The notes beneath the pieces are model-generated. The model did no database searches. It saw nothing but the letters and a program-made list of their open reading frames with translations, and was not told the DNA's origin. Shown piece after piece: positions 1 to 11,403 of a DNA stretch of 64,000 nucleotides. How positions within the stretch are numbered: position 1 is the stretch's first letter; every line of letters starts with the position of its first letter. A program made the position numbers and the translations under genes. The DNA comes from Branchiostoma floridae (lineage: Eukaryota > Chordata > Leptocardii > Amphioxiformes > Branchiostomatidae). The stretch spans positions 21,710,187-21,774,186 of the forward strand of contig NC_049987.1 of NCBI RefSeq assembly GCF_000003815.2. Reading direction: 5' to 3'.

Positions 1-323
1 CTTGCTATAGCAAAAGGCGGAGGAATTACTCTTACCGTAATTACACGAAACCAATTCAGTGGAAGTTGTCACAAATTTGCATAAACCACACTTTACTCAG
101 TGGCAGATCTATGTGCAGAATTGTTCTCTCTGCCTGGATTTCATTGTTGCTAAGGAGACATGTTGCCTAGACAACACACAGTTTTTGCATAAAAAAGTTT
201 AATTTTGTTATTAATGGGGTGAACGTTGAGTGAACACTTTGTTCTATGAGCTTCAAAAGTCATATGAACGTCTTATCTTATAACCTATGATACTCGAAAT
301 TGATCAGAAGATTTTGTTCTAAG
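1..323. other. Left-edge sequence before gap
   Basis: This is AT-rich sequence with no ORF or repeat that I can assign. It lies downstream of the minus-strand PNISR gene and could hold part of its 3' UTR, but nothing here shows that. Confidence 0.3.
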
Positions 324-1185
324 NNNNNNNNNNNNNNNNNNNNNNNNNNNNNNNNNNNNNNNNNNNNNNNNNNNNNNNNNNNNNNNNNNNNNNNNNNNNN
401 NNNNNNNNNNNNNNNNNNNNNNNNNNNNNNNNNNNNNNNNNNNNNNNNNNNNNNNNNNNNNNNNNNNNNNNNNNNNNNNNNNNNNNNNNNNNNNNNNNNN
501 NNNNNNNNNNNNNNNNNNNNNNNNNNNNNNNNNNNNNNNNNNNNNNNNNNNNNNNNNNNNNNNNNNNNNNNNNNNNNNNNNNNNNNNNNNNNNNNNNNNN
601 NNNNNNNNNNNNNNNNNNNNNNNNNNNNNNNNNNNNNNNNNNNNNNNNNNNNNNNNNNNNNNNNNNNNNNNNNNNNNNNNNNNNNNNNNNNNNNNNNNNN
701 NNNNNNNNNNNNNNNNNNNNNNNNNNNNNNNNNNNNNNNNNNNNNNNNNNNNNNNNNNNNNNNNNNNNNNNNNNNNNNNNNNNNNNNNNNNNNNNNNNNN
801 NNNNNNNNNNNNNNNNNNNNNNNNNNNNNNNNNNNNNNNNNNNNNNNNNNNNNNNNNNNNNNNNNNNNNNNNNNNNNNNNNNNNNNNNNNNNNNNNNNNN
901 NNNNNNNNNNNNNNNNNNNNNNNNNNNNNNNNNNNNNNNNNNNNNNNNNNNNNNNNNNNNNNNNNNNNNNNNNNNNNNNNNNNNNNNNNNNNNNNNNNNN
1001 NNNNNNNNNNNNNNNNNNNNNNNNNNNNNNNNNNNNNNNNNNNNNNNNNNNNNNNNNNNNNNNNNNNNNNNNNNNNNNNNNNNNNNNNNNNNNNNNNNNN
1101 NNNNNNNNNNNNNNNNNNNNNNNNNNNNNNNNNNNNNNNNNNNNNNNNNNNNNNNNNNNNNNNNNNNNNNNNNNNNNNNNNNNNN
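324..1185. other. Assembly gap (862 N)
   Basis: A run of 862 undetermined bases. The last PNISR exon, which must supply the third base of the final codon and the stop, could lie in it. Confidence 0.99.
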
Positions 1186-2084
1186 GAAAGTCTTACGCAG
1201 TCCTAGTGCTTCCGCCGTTTCGGCGACACAGATCTGAAAACAACAACAAGGACCATCAAGTTCTGTGTTCTCGAAGTTAACTACTGGATCAACGACAACA
1301 GAAAATGCAGAAAGACCGAGTTTAAAACATGCAAATGTGACACAAACTACATATACATGGACACGACGATTGCCACTCTGTAACTATGAAACAACATTGG
1401 CATGATATTAACGTTTCAGCTCTAGCGTATGCCCTTAGAAATCTTCAAAACTAGACAGAGTTCATCTTAGGCTGCAAGTTTGCGAGTGGTAAATATCCTA
1501 GGACACCACAAACTCTGCAGTCTGGCATATATAAACTCTGTCTACTGATGAGTTCTTCTGGTAGTAGCTTGGTCAAGCAGTAGCCTGCCTAGATCACATT
1601 ATAACAGAACAGTGATACGAGTGGGGAAAATGTTTAGCAAGTTTTTCTTGTCAGCGGTCAAAGATTTGTTTTTTTTTTTGCAAAAAGGTAACAAAATCTT
1701 GAAACTTCAGTCTAAAAATTCCTATCCTCGAGACCTTGTGAGATCTTTCTCTCCTTTCATCCTTTTTTGAAGAGGCCAACAAACAAAAAGGCTACACCAA
1801 GCTACTATCAGAGATATAACCAATAGGGTAGGGCACGTTTAAAAGCTGCTTTTCAAAAACGGTTGCAACCAAAGCTTGTCCCATTGTCACTTGGCTGACA
1901 GCACAGGTAGGAAGACAGGGCTGCCCCACTGGAAAATCAACTCACAGGACACATCGACAACAGGGCAAACCTGCCTGAGGTTTACACACCCTCTGCACAA
2001 GGGAGAATGGAACTTGTCATTGCACAACCATCTTTGAAAAGGCCTTTCCTTAGCAAGTACAGAAAAGAGAAAACTGTATACCAC
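1186..2084. other. PNISR 3' intron or UTR, no exon recognised
   Basis: About 900 bases between the gap and the large SR-coding exon of PNISR. The coding exon ends in a clear minus-strand donor at 2084-2083, so this stretch should begin as intron. I could not identify the terminal exon with confidence. No repeat family seen elsewhere in the window is obvious here. Confidence 0.4.
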
Positions 2085-5000
2085 CTTGAGCGGGATCTAG
2101 ACTTGTGTTTTCGACCGGACTTCTTACCAGACCTTTCGGGCGAGTAGGATCGGCTGTGCTTCCGCGAGTTTGACCGGCTGTACTTGTGCGACTTCTTGGG
2201 CGTCCGCGAGCGACTCCGACTTTGGTGGTGGTCCTTTTTCCGCTTTTCCCTGGGCCTTTCGTCCTCGTAATCGTCCGACTGCGAGCGAGACTCGTCGCCC
2301 TCCTCCCGACCCCCTTTCCTGTCCCTCCCCTCCTTTTCCCCTCTCGAACGCTTGTGCTTCGGGGACCTACTTCTCGACCTGTGGCGACTACTCTTCGATT
2401 TCATGAGAGAATCGTCACTTTCTGAACTGGCACTGGGTGACCTGTTTCTGTCTTTCTCCCTAACACTTTCCCGTCTGTCCCTTTTCCTGTCCCTGTCCTC
2501 ACTACGGTCCCTCTTGTCCCTTTTCTTGTCCTTGTCTTTCCCCCTCTTACTCTTCTTGTCCCTGTCTCTACTCCTTTCCCCACTCCTACTCCTGTAACTC
2601 CGTCGTCTGTGCTCCCTGTCCCTACTCCTGCTCCTATCTCTACTCTCACTCCTGTCTCTCCGTCGCTTGTGTCTCGGTGACCTGCTACGACTTCTCGAGT
2701 GCCTGCTCTTTCTCCTGGAGGAACCCCTACTTTCCTTCCGTCGCTTCTTCCTAGATCTTTCTTCCGAGCTCGAGCTAGACTTCTCCTCGTCACTAGAACT
2801 ACTGTCACTGCTGCTATCTACTGAGTCGCTGTCGTCCTCCTCCCTTTTGACAACTTCAACCATAGATTTGCGTCGTTTCGGTACTTCGTCACTGTCCTCC
2901 CCGTCTTTCTCCCCACCCCCCTCCTGTTTTACCTCGTCCTGAGACCCCCTCTCCTCTGAATCAGATTCCCCCCCTTTCCCAAAATGGTTGTTCTCCTGGG
3001 ATTTCACCGCAGCGGGCAGCTGGTCCCACTTGGAATGCTCCGAGTGTTTCCGTTCGAATTCCGGCTCCTTTTTGGGACTTACGGATTCGTTCCTGGTGGC
3101 CTTGACTTTGCGATCCTCCAGAAATATGTCATCTGGAGGGAACAAGGTGGTATCATCAGGATTATGTTGGGACCAGAAATCAGAATGAACTTTCAATGAA
3201 CAAAATAAGTCAAAATGTAGAGGGGGCGTATGGGTGCAGTAAGAATTTTTTCATCCACTTTCCTGCATATTTCAATTACCACCAATTTTATAACATTGAT
3301 CTTGATGTCTCTCATAAAAAAGTCCCCCTGCTAAATATCAATCAGTACTTTAGAATAGATATAAGCACAGACCATGCCCATGCTATGGAGTTACTACTAA
3401 GTTAATTCATAACACTACTTAAGTCAAGTCTATGATAATGTCGTTTGCCATTTATTCTTAGATGCATGAAAAAAGCACTCAATATGCTTCATATTGCTAC
3501 GTCAATGCAACCTAAACTCCTCACTTAAAATCATCTTTGAGCTCACTTCTAAGAAAACACATTTTCACCAAACTTCACACACACACAGAAAAAGCCCCTT
3601 ACCCGTGTCGGGTTCCTGTGCGATCAGCAGCTCCCTCTGGCGGTGCAGTTCCTGCTTCCTGCGAATCGTCTCCATCAGCTCCACGTCCGAGTCCACATCC
3701 TCGTCCTCCTCCCCTCCGTTCGAGTCCTCGCTGTCCGAGCCGTACGCACCGATACCTGCCGGGCAGACGTCATGGCAAGTTATACAGTGTGATAAATCAA
3801 GTAACGTCAAGTTTCATAGAAAAATACCAGTGTAGGATCTTAGTGCCATTTGCCTGAAATCTTATATTCATGAACGTTTCTTGCTTAAATCATGAGCAAT
3901 GTTACCAGTTATAAGCAACTGGTATGTCAATTTCACTACCAATCAGCTGCTGTATGATTTATTTTTGTTAAATTAATAAATAAAATTGTTTGAAAGATAA
4001 TATTAAAAATAGTTCAGAAGCCTGCTTCATTTTAATTATGTAAAGCATTGAACTAACAAGTGATTGTAAGTTTTATATCAATCTACCACTGTAGGACTCA
4101 TTTTTCTGCCATCTGTTTTAAAAACAGATGATTGAAATTGTTAACAAGCCTGAAATTTGACAAAATTAACAAGAGGCTTGCTTGATTAAAACTGTAATTT
4201 AACCATTCACTGAGATGAAAAATACTACACTTTTGACTCTCTGTAACAAAGCTAGTGCAACACAGGTCTTTGGCACTTTACAGGCTCTTGTAACTGTTTC
4301 TGTAGTAATTCCAAAAGATAGAAAATATGGCTAGCACTTGAAATGCAGGAACTGCACTATCTCAGGATTTTGCTGGGAATCTTTACCTGCACATGGATTA
4401 ACCAGCAAACCAGCAAAGAATAAAGGGCTCAAATCTGGGAGCTTTATGGATCTCTCTGGGGGAGGAGGGGACAGAGCAAGGGCAAAGCAGTTCAGCTTCA
4501 AAGAAGAGAAAGATCCAAAGCTTTATATGGAAGCTTTAAGAGGATTTTGCTTCAAAGCTGGTGGAATGGGAAAGGGACAAGGTTTTAAAGAGGGGTGAGA
4601 GGAGCTGATTATAACAGATAAGCTCTGAGACGATAAGCATAGCGGCACAATTTGCCGAAAAAAGTAAGCTGAAAGCACGGAGGGTGCGAAAGCAGAGTAG
4701 CGAGTTGAGAGGCCATCCTTGCTATGATTACGTCTACAAAAAAGCAGCGATTTGTGTGCCCATCCCTCAAACACTTGAGAGACAAAAACGTGACGACGGG
4801 AAATACTCACCAAGGCTGCTGATAGAAGCCAGAGCAGTGGACTGTGCTAGCTGCTTTGCAGGGGCTTAGGTTTATAACAGGACAAATGTTAATGCATGGA
4901 CACCAAAAACACTGTCTCTGACTCTACAGCGATGATTCTGTGCTGGCGTGTGGCGCCAACAGAAGTAGGGAGTCCGTTGATCCGCGTGGCTGTAGCGCCA

Positions 5001-8000
5001 CTCCTGAAAAATACTGAGTCACTGTGCACCACTACAACACCTGCATATAACTACTCTGGTGTTACAATTCCAGAATTAGGTACTGTACCTGCTTTGTAAC
5101 AACAGAAAATAGGAGAGTCCAAGGAAAAAAGAATTCAGGAATTTTTCTGTAGCTTTTCAGCTTTCCAAGGAGCTCGTTACCAAATATATTAAGTTATAAG
5201 AAAAAAGGCAAAGAGAATACCTACTCAGCAAGTTAAGAAATCGAAAAAAACTTGAGTGCATAATATCTAAAACAAGCTATCCTTGGACATCCTGTTCCTC
5301 AATTATATACTGGTGAAGACCAATTTCACATCTACATGTCTACAAACCTTTCACCTGTATATTTTTTGTGCATTATGACTGTCAATGATATGATATACAT
5401 AAAAAACCTGAATGGTATAAAACTGTAATAACAATCCGACAACAGCAACAACATGATAAAACATTACAAAGATAGCAAACCTTAATGCATATGATATCAC
5501 ATACAAATCAAAGGGGCTGGGTTCAATTTGAGTACCTTTTGCCACTTTCTCTTTTGCACGCTGGTAGACTTCCCGAGCAACTTTCCCCATTTCTTCATTA
5601 GTGACTTCCAAAAGCACTTCTGTTAGCATCTGCCGCACTTTGAGAGCCTGTCATAAAAGACAATATAGAAACATGTTCAGTATCTATTATGATATGAGGG
5701 CTATTATGTTTTATTATGTTCCTGTTTTATATAGGAAAATCTGAAAAATAAGTCACAGTCCAGACCTGATATGTATTCCTCTGGCCAAGCAAAACTAAAC
5801 TTAGAACTGTGCTTTGCTTGCTTAACTGGTCCCACATAAACAAAAAACAAATTAAAACCTGTCTTAACATAACTTAATTTTTGTATGGGAAGCATTCTAA
5901 CTGAGCTGAACAATGAAGATGCTACTAATACAGCTGCTGGAATTTACCAAACAACTTTTCATAGCTTTAAAACTGCAACTCGTCAAACTTACAAATTCCA
6001 ATTGTTTCTCCTCCTCAGTTTTTTCCTCCTCCTCTTCACTGTCATCCCATTTGTTCTTGGCCGGCTGCTCGTCACCTGACTCTTCTGCAGCTTTGGACTT
6101 CTCTTCTTCTTCTTCTTCATCAGAGTCCTTCAAAACAAGGGAAATTTAATTAAGACATTCACCTGAAGTAACAAGAAAACTAAATACGGTTTCTGAGACA
6201 GTTTCTTGCAGCTGCTCTGTAGCATTTTGAGAATGTCCTCGGCTGTAATACTTTAGATCTTAAAAATTCTTTTAAAAAAATAGAATGAAAAACTTGAAAA
6301 GGAAGTAGTCACTATTTGTCAACGATACACACAATTCACTACTAGGTTGGAAAATGTCCTATACAACCAACTTATATGCAGACAGAATTTTGAAACGCCA
6401 GTGGGAGTCAGATACTCTGCCAAACGGATTCCTTTGTAGAAAATTGGACCATCCCCCATTCACAGGTTTTCACAAACAACTAGATCCAGGTTCAGGTCCG
6501 GACCAGGACCTGATCCTCTGGACATGAACAGAACCTGTACCTTAATTTTCTGTGCCAGTACCCACCCCTAATGACATGTACAAGACTTGTACTCACATAT
6601 TTGCTCTTCAGGAGAGATTTTGGGGATGCTGCCTGTGTGTCGTCCCCCAGTCCTTCCTTCCCTCCCTCCTTCTGCTGTTCCAGTCTCTGTGCATGCTCCC
6701 TCTCACGCTGTTCCCTCTCCTGTGCCTTCTGTTTCTCTCTCTCCATCTTCTCCAGACCCTCCCGGATCCACGCGGGAAGGATCTTACGCTTGGCTGCGTC
6801 TGGGATGAAAAAAAAAACACAAATTGGAAACAGCCGTAAATTCTTCATCATCAAGACTGCTGAGTCATTAGCATTAAAAGATTCATTGAGACTTGCTGAA
6901 AGTTTCTGCATTTGTGAAGTGTTTGATAATTTTACCTTTGTAAAGTATGTAAGAACTAGCCAGTATAAAGAAAAGATGCAAGTATAAAGAAAAATTTTTG
7001 GATAAGATCTAAATCTAACTTTTATCCTTTATGATATTGAGTCAAGTATAGTTGAGAAGTAGGACTTGTTGCTTCGTTTGTCCGGCAAATAAATGAACAA
7101 TCAAATTCTAGGTACTTCTTCTGTTTTGTGTTAGACGGCCAGTCGGCCACCATCATCTTGTTCATGTTTCTGCTTAACTTATTTGTAGCACTGTGAACCT
7201 ACCTAAGGTGGTGGCAGCCTCTCCGGATGGGGAGGGGGGCGACCGGTCTCTGCGCTGTTCCCGCTCCCTCCCCGCCCCCCTGAAGTCTCGTTCCCTGGGA
7301 GGGGGTACAGGTGCCGGAGCCCCCTGCCAGTACTGGTTGTACATCTCACCATAGCCCTGAGGAATGACAGCAACATGTATGGAGTTAGAACAAGAACTGG
7401 CAACTTTAGAAGCCTAGCATTTCCTGTGTTTGTATCTCTATAGCTGGAGTAACCACACTTTGACATAATAATTTAATACAACAGCTTCACAGGCACACAG
7501 GGTGGCAGCAGCTGCTTTATTATACTGTATAAGTTATAACCTGTCACATCTAACCTTTACATACTAGTATCCAAATGTAGCTGCAAGCATTGTTTAAATC
7601 TATCTAACCGGTAAGACATCTATTATACCTTCTGACTTGTTCATTCTCCTGAATTTATTGGAAACCACACTACTTGACCATGAATGATCATTGACGATTT
7701 AGCACAATATTTTGTGTTACTCCTGAGCATAGCCGAGTCAGCCTCCCTGAATTCAGCATGAAATGTTCTGGGTTCCCCCATGCAGACCCTTTCTAAGGAC
7801 CATAAAACTGCAGCAGATGAACCCTGACCTGTGGCTGGTACCCATACTGCCCGGCTGAAGCCGCTCCGCCGTGGTTGTAATCAAACCTCTCCGGCGGCGG
7901 GAACTGGCTGCCGTGGTTGTGGTCGAACGTCTGCATGCCGCCGTGCCCGTAGTCGAACGTCTGGGGCTGGGATCCCTCCTCCCCTGGGGGTGGGGGCTGG

Positions 8001-9818
8001 GCGTTTGGGGGTGGGGCCATCCAGCCTGCCTGCATGGGAGGCCAGGCTGTGGGGAGAAGGGACACGCGTCATCATACCATTCAGCACAGGAGGCTGTTTC
8101 AAACCTTTCTGTTCTCAGAATCAATTTACTGGTACAGGCAACTTTTTACTTGGGGAGGGGGGACACATGTCACTGTCAGCAAACCATTTAACATTGGAGA
8201 CTTTTTCATACCTTTCTGTTCTCACAATTTAGTTACCGGTACAGGCAACTTTTTACTTGGTTCTAGTGCATGATGAAGCTTAAAGACTGATGAAACAATT
8301 GATGGCAGGAGACCATTTCATACCTTCCTGCTTTCAGAGTTTAGATACAGGCAACTTTCTACATTTGCTTGATTTTGTGCTTTTTTAGACCATATCATCA
8401 TCACCATATGATATGACAAATCATCAAACCCTTGTTGTATCATCACTACCATCATTTGTCTTTGTATACAAAGATTATGGGAGGTTGTAAGAGAGATCAA
8501 GTCTGTAGAGATTTCTGGTGACTAGATTCTTAAATTGTTAACTATACACAGTTTTCTCTGTCAGACTGACAAGTAATTATCATCAAAGCTCACCCTCCTT
8601 GCACATTTGATCATCCATGATAGGAAGTTAGTTCCTTTCTGGTGCTGTTAACTCGTAAAATTTGGGCAAGTCAATTTTTCCTTTGCAATGGAAGTTACAG
8701 CTTAATCCTACCACAATATAAACAATGTTCATTCTATTTTGATAGGATGGAAACTTGTGGTGTTTAGTCATAAATTTTTTCCACTATATTAGAAGTTACA
8801 GTTTGGCCCGCTACAGTATAAACACCTACAGTTCTGGCTTGGAAACTTGTCACTAGAGTCAAAGAAAAGAAAAGAAAAAGTGGATGTTCCCGCACCTGGC
8901 TGCGCCCATGTGTCTGACATGTAAGGCTGCATATTAGCCTGACTATACCCCATGCCTGCTGACGCAATCCCACTCCCATTAGTATCACCAGGCGTACTCG
9001 CAGGCGGCTGCCCGTCCGACGTCGGCGGACCAGATCCCTCGGCGGGCGGTGGCGGCTGGACCGCGGGCGGTTGCTGCACCGTCATGGCTTCCTGGGCCTC
9101 CTTCTGGGCGATCCACTGCTGGGCTAGGGCAGCCCAGTCTATGGTGCCTGTTGTGCAAAGGAAACATTAGGAACTGTAAGACGAAGAGTTTCTATTCCTT
9201 GTACTGGGCTAACCTTTCTAAACTAAACTTGAAGAAAGCAAACTAAGGCACATTGTACTTCTCAACAATCCACTGCTGGGCTAGAGCAGCCCAGTCTATG
9301 GTGCCTGTTGTGCAAAGGAAACATTAGGAACTGAAAAACCAAGAGTTTCTATTCCTTGTATTGGGCTTTTATTTGGCTAAGTGGTACCAAAAAAAAAGAT
9401 TGATTCTACCAATCTAAACTGAACTGGAAGCTATCACACTAATGCACATTGTACTTATAATCTTGACAATCCACTACTGGGCTAGAGCAGCCCAGTCTAT
9501 CGCTTCATGCTGCTTTCTCTCCTCAACACTTAGCATTTGAGAAAGACTACCGTCATGGTAGTTGAACACACACCACTGCCTGTGGACTAGCCCTTGCTGT
9601 AGTGATTGCACGAAGTTGTGAGGCCCAGGGCTACTGAAACAACGTGCGGGAAAAACTAATATTCCTAATAAAAGGAAATAAATAAGTAGAACTGCAGGTG
9701 ACTCCTGGGGGACCTTGTGTCCTACCCCTATCGACTCACCATCTGAAGACTGTGGGTACATGGGGTTGGGTTGAGTGGGAGGCCACTGCCCCCACTGCTG
9801 GGGCTGAGCAGGCCACAT
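2085..9818 (-). CDS. PNISR: PNISR homologue, SR-rich nuclear speckle protein
   Basis: Nine coding exons on the minus strand: 9818-9740, 9147-8896, 8046-7829, 7356-7203, 6799-6597, 6127-5993, 5647-5536, 3755-3603 and 3189-2085. All have AG/GT borders and matching phases, giving about 803 codons; the human protein is close to that length. The start is the ATG at 9818 (MWPAQPQQWGQWPP). Landmarks shared with vertebrate PNISR are TIDWAALAQQWIAQ after the first junction, RKILPAWIREGLEKMEREKQ in exon 5, an acidic DSDEEEEEE block, QMLTEVLLEVTNEEMGKVA, YGSDSEDS, and a long Arg/Ser-rich tail ending GRKHKSRSRSR. The family interacts with pinin and sits in nuclear speckles with a role in splicing. The reading beyond 2085 is intronic: the last codon is split (AG|) and the terminal stop exon was not found. 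It is head to head with COQ3. Confidence 0.93.
3190..3602 (-). other. PNISR intron 8
   Basis: Non-coding stretch between the exons for ...AQEPDT and VHSDFWSQHNPDD. It is bounded by a GTAAG donor at 3602-3598 and an AAAG acceptor ending at 3190. AT-rich, with no repeat recognised. Confidence 0.7.
3756..5535 (-). other. PNISR intron 7
   Basis: About 1.8 kb of AT-rich intron between the exon ending KEKVAKG and the exon starting IGAYGSDSE. Short chance ORFs occur near 4338-4860 but lack similarity, splice support or codon pattern. I see no mobile element boundaries. Confidence 0.6.
8047..8370 (-). repeat. Threefold tandem duplication in PNISR intron 2
   Basis: A unit of about 110 bp recurs at roughly 8088-8155, 8200-8260 and 8312-8365. 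Each carries a variant of ttcataccttt-ctgttctcagaat-ttta-ggtacaggcaactttttac. It directly adjoins the acceptor side of PNISR exon 3 (exon start 8046). A second duplication of about 115 bp (ggaagttacag...ggaaacttgt) lies at roughly 8685-8850 in the same intron. Confidence 0.7.
9115..9502 (-). repeat. Tandem partial copies of PNISR exon 2 acceptor edge
   Basis: The real acceptor and first codons of exon 2 (IDWAALAQQWI, 9147 downwards) are followed upstream in the gene by two further copies, at about 9270-9340 and 9470-9502. The first copy keeps the acceptor, the flanking intron and the codons for TIDWAALAQQWI with a silent change. The second has an in-frame stop where the copied Gln codon stood. 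The period is roughly 170-200 bp. Confidence 0.85.
9503..9645 (+). mobile_element. SINE fragment (3' part)
   Basis: The stretch running from catgctgctttctct through agcatttgagaaag and ttgaacacacaccact to cagggctactgaaa matches the body of the tRNA-headed SINE at 30470-30750 in this window. The tRNA-like head is missing, so this is a 5'-truncated copy. It lies in PNISR intron 1, abutting the second partial exon-2 copy. Confidence 0.7.
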
Positions 9819-11403
9819 CTCTGTCTACCGGCTGTGTCAAACACTCCTGGATGGGTCTGGAAATGAAGCAATCAATGAAAAAACAGTCAGTTTGATGACA
9901 GAAGCAGCAACAGTAACTATAAGTATGCTGATGCCTTAGACAGTCAAAACCAGCTTGTTAAGACGTTAATGATTTAATGGCATTTCTTTAAATGTCCGAG
10001 TGTCATCCTTGTTAGTTACGTCGATGTAGGTTAGACATCCAGGTAATCGCCAGTGTCACTGACGAAGGAAAGTGGATTCTTTCCGAAACGTCTGACCGTT
10101 TCAAAACCATATCCAGTTGCTTGAGTAACTATTTTTGGCGTATCCTTGTTAGTTCACTAGGGCTCCCTCCAATACTCCCCTTTAAGTTTAACCAATTAAA
10201 GGAAGAGGCTCTACTGTAGAGCCTCTTCCTTTTAGTTGGTGACTACCTAGCCTGCCACATATGGTTTAGCTCATAATTTGTGTAGCATCATTTTCGTACC
10301 GAATGGATCTAATCGTCTTCAAACTAGTTTACTAGTTAGTCTCAGAAGATAAATTATCAGGCCACAGTCTGTATTCTTGCACAAACTTGCTGAAGTTGTT
10401 GCCAACGTTACAGGAGTTTATGTCGTGCAGAGTATTCTGCCCATAACAACAAGTGTAGGTACATTACTGACAAAATAATCCAAGGCTTTCTGAAAGGAGC
10501 GATGTCTTTTAACGAGCTTTACACTGCTTACAGCTCCAGGGTCTACAGCAAGATGTAGCACGCCCCCCTCCCATGACTGTGATAAATTAGTTAGTGGAAA
10601 GATCTCGCAAATAGAGCTGGCCCTACAATATTTTACTACCTTCTACCCTTGTAATCATGAATCTTAAGGTTCTCACATTGACAGAAGCACCTTAAGCCGA
10701 GTACAAAACGACACCAATGGCAGTTTTACGCCGCCCATCACGTACAAATATAACCCAGGTCAGGGCAGACACGATCGTTCAAACAAAATCATCGGAAACA
10801 TCAGACAAAATGGCGGCAAGCCAGCTCCACCAAAAAAATCCTACTTTCCTTGACTATGTGGAGATATCAGACCTCCCTTTCCCTTCAAATTCTTAGTAAG
10901 AAGTTGCTCCATACCCTAAGTAGATGTAGGTATCCTTAAACCCGATAAAACAGGGGAAACTTGAGAGAAAAAGAGAGACCTTGCTCCCACTCGGCTGACT
11001 GCCTCCGTCTCTCGCCGTCATCAATCGGAAATTCACGACGATCTCCGGAAATTACCGAATGTGTGAGATATTCCATTCCAATATGGGTTGGAAGTAATGT
11101 GTGTTTTTTCCATCCAGAGTGAATGATTTCGGGAAAAAAGCCATAAAAAGAATATGTAAAGATAATTTGTGATTTATAATCTTAATTATAATTACCAAAT
11201 TTTCTATAATACTCGGTATAGACTAATATAGTTTGGGTAATTCGTGAATTTTACCTCCTCTACTATGAGTGGACGAGGCTAACATATCCCATCACACCTG
11301 GCGAAAACATCACGCCGTGACCTTTCACCCTTGATTGATGTTGTGAAAGCATGATCACAGTGATTGTCACAGCTTTCTCATGATCTCACTGAGTTTGACG
11401 AAA
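9819..11403. promoter_or_regulatory. Shared upstream region of PNISR and COQ3
   Basis: The start codons of PNISR (9818, minus) and COQ3 (11404, plus) face away from each other across 1.6 kb, so both promoters must lie in this interval or in a 5' UTR intron. A possible acceptor (tttgacacag on the minus strand) just ahead of the PNISR start suggests a non-coding first exon. A YY1-like AAAATGGCGGC motif is at about 10805-10815. No TATA box was evident. The interval also holds a dispersed repeat near 10020-10140 and a hairpin at 10191-10240. Confidence 0.45.
10191..10240. repeat. Near-perfect 50-bp hairpin
   Basis: Two arms of about 23 bases (accaattaaaggaagaggc and its complement) surround a three-base loop (ctg). 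It could be a miniature palindromic element or the relic of one. No protein-coding content. Confidence 0.8.

Noticed and set aside
300-1280. Long open frame across the first N-run
   Set aside because: It is open only because N codons are not stops; the flanks show no coding signal.
1982-2084. Continuation of the PNISR frame past RSRSR to a stop
   Set aside because: A donor lies exactly after the conserved end and the phase leaves a split codon, so this part is read as intron.
2170-2942. Several plus-strand frames rich in Ser/Leu/Phe opposite the PNISR SR exon
   Set aside because: They are antisense shadows of the low-complexity Arg/Ser codons; the minus frame matches PNISR and splices correctly.
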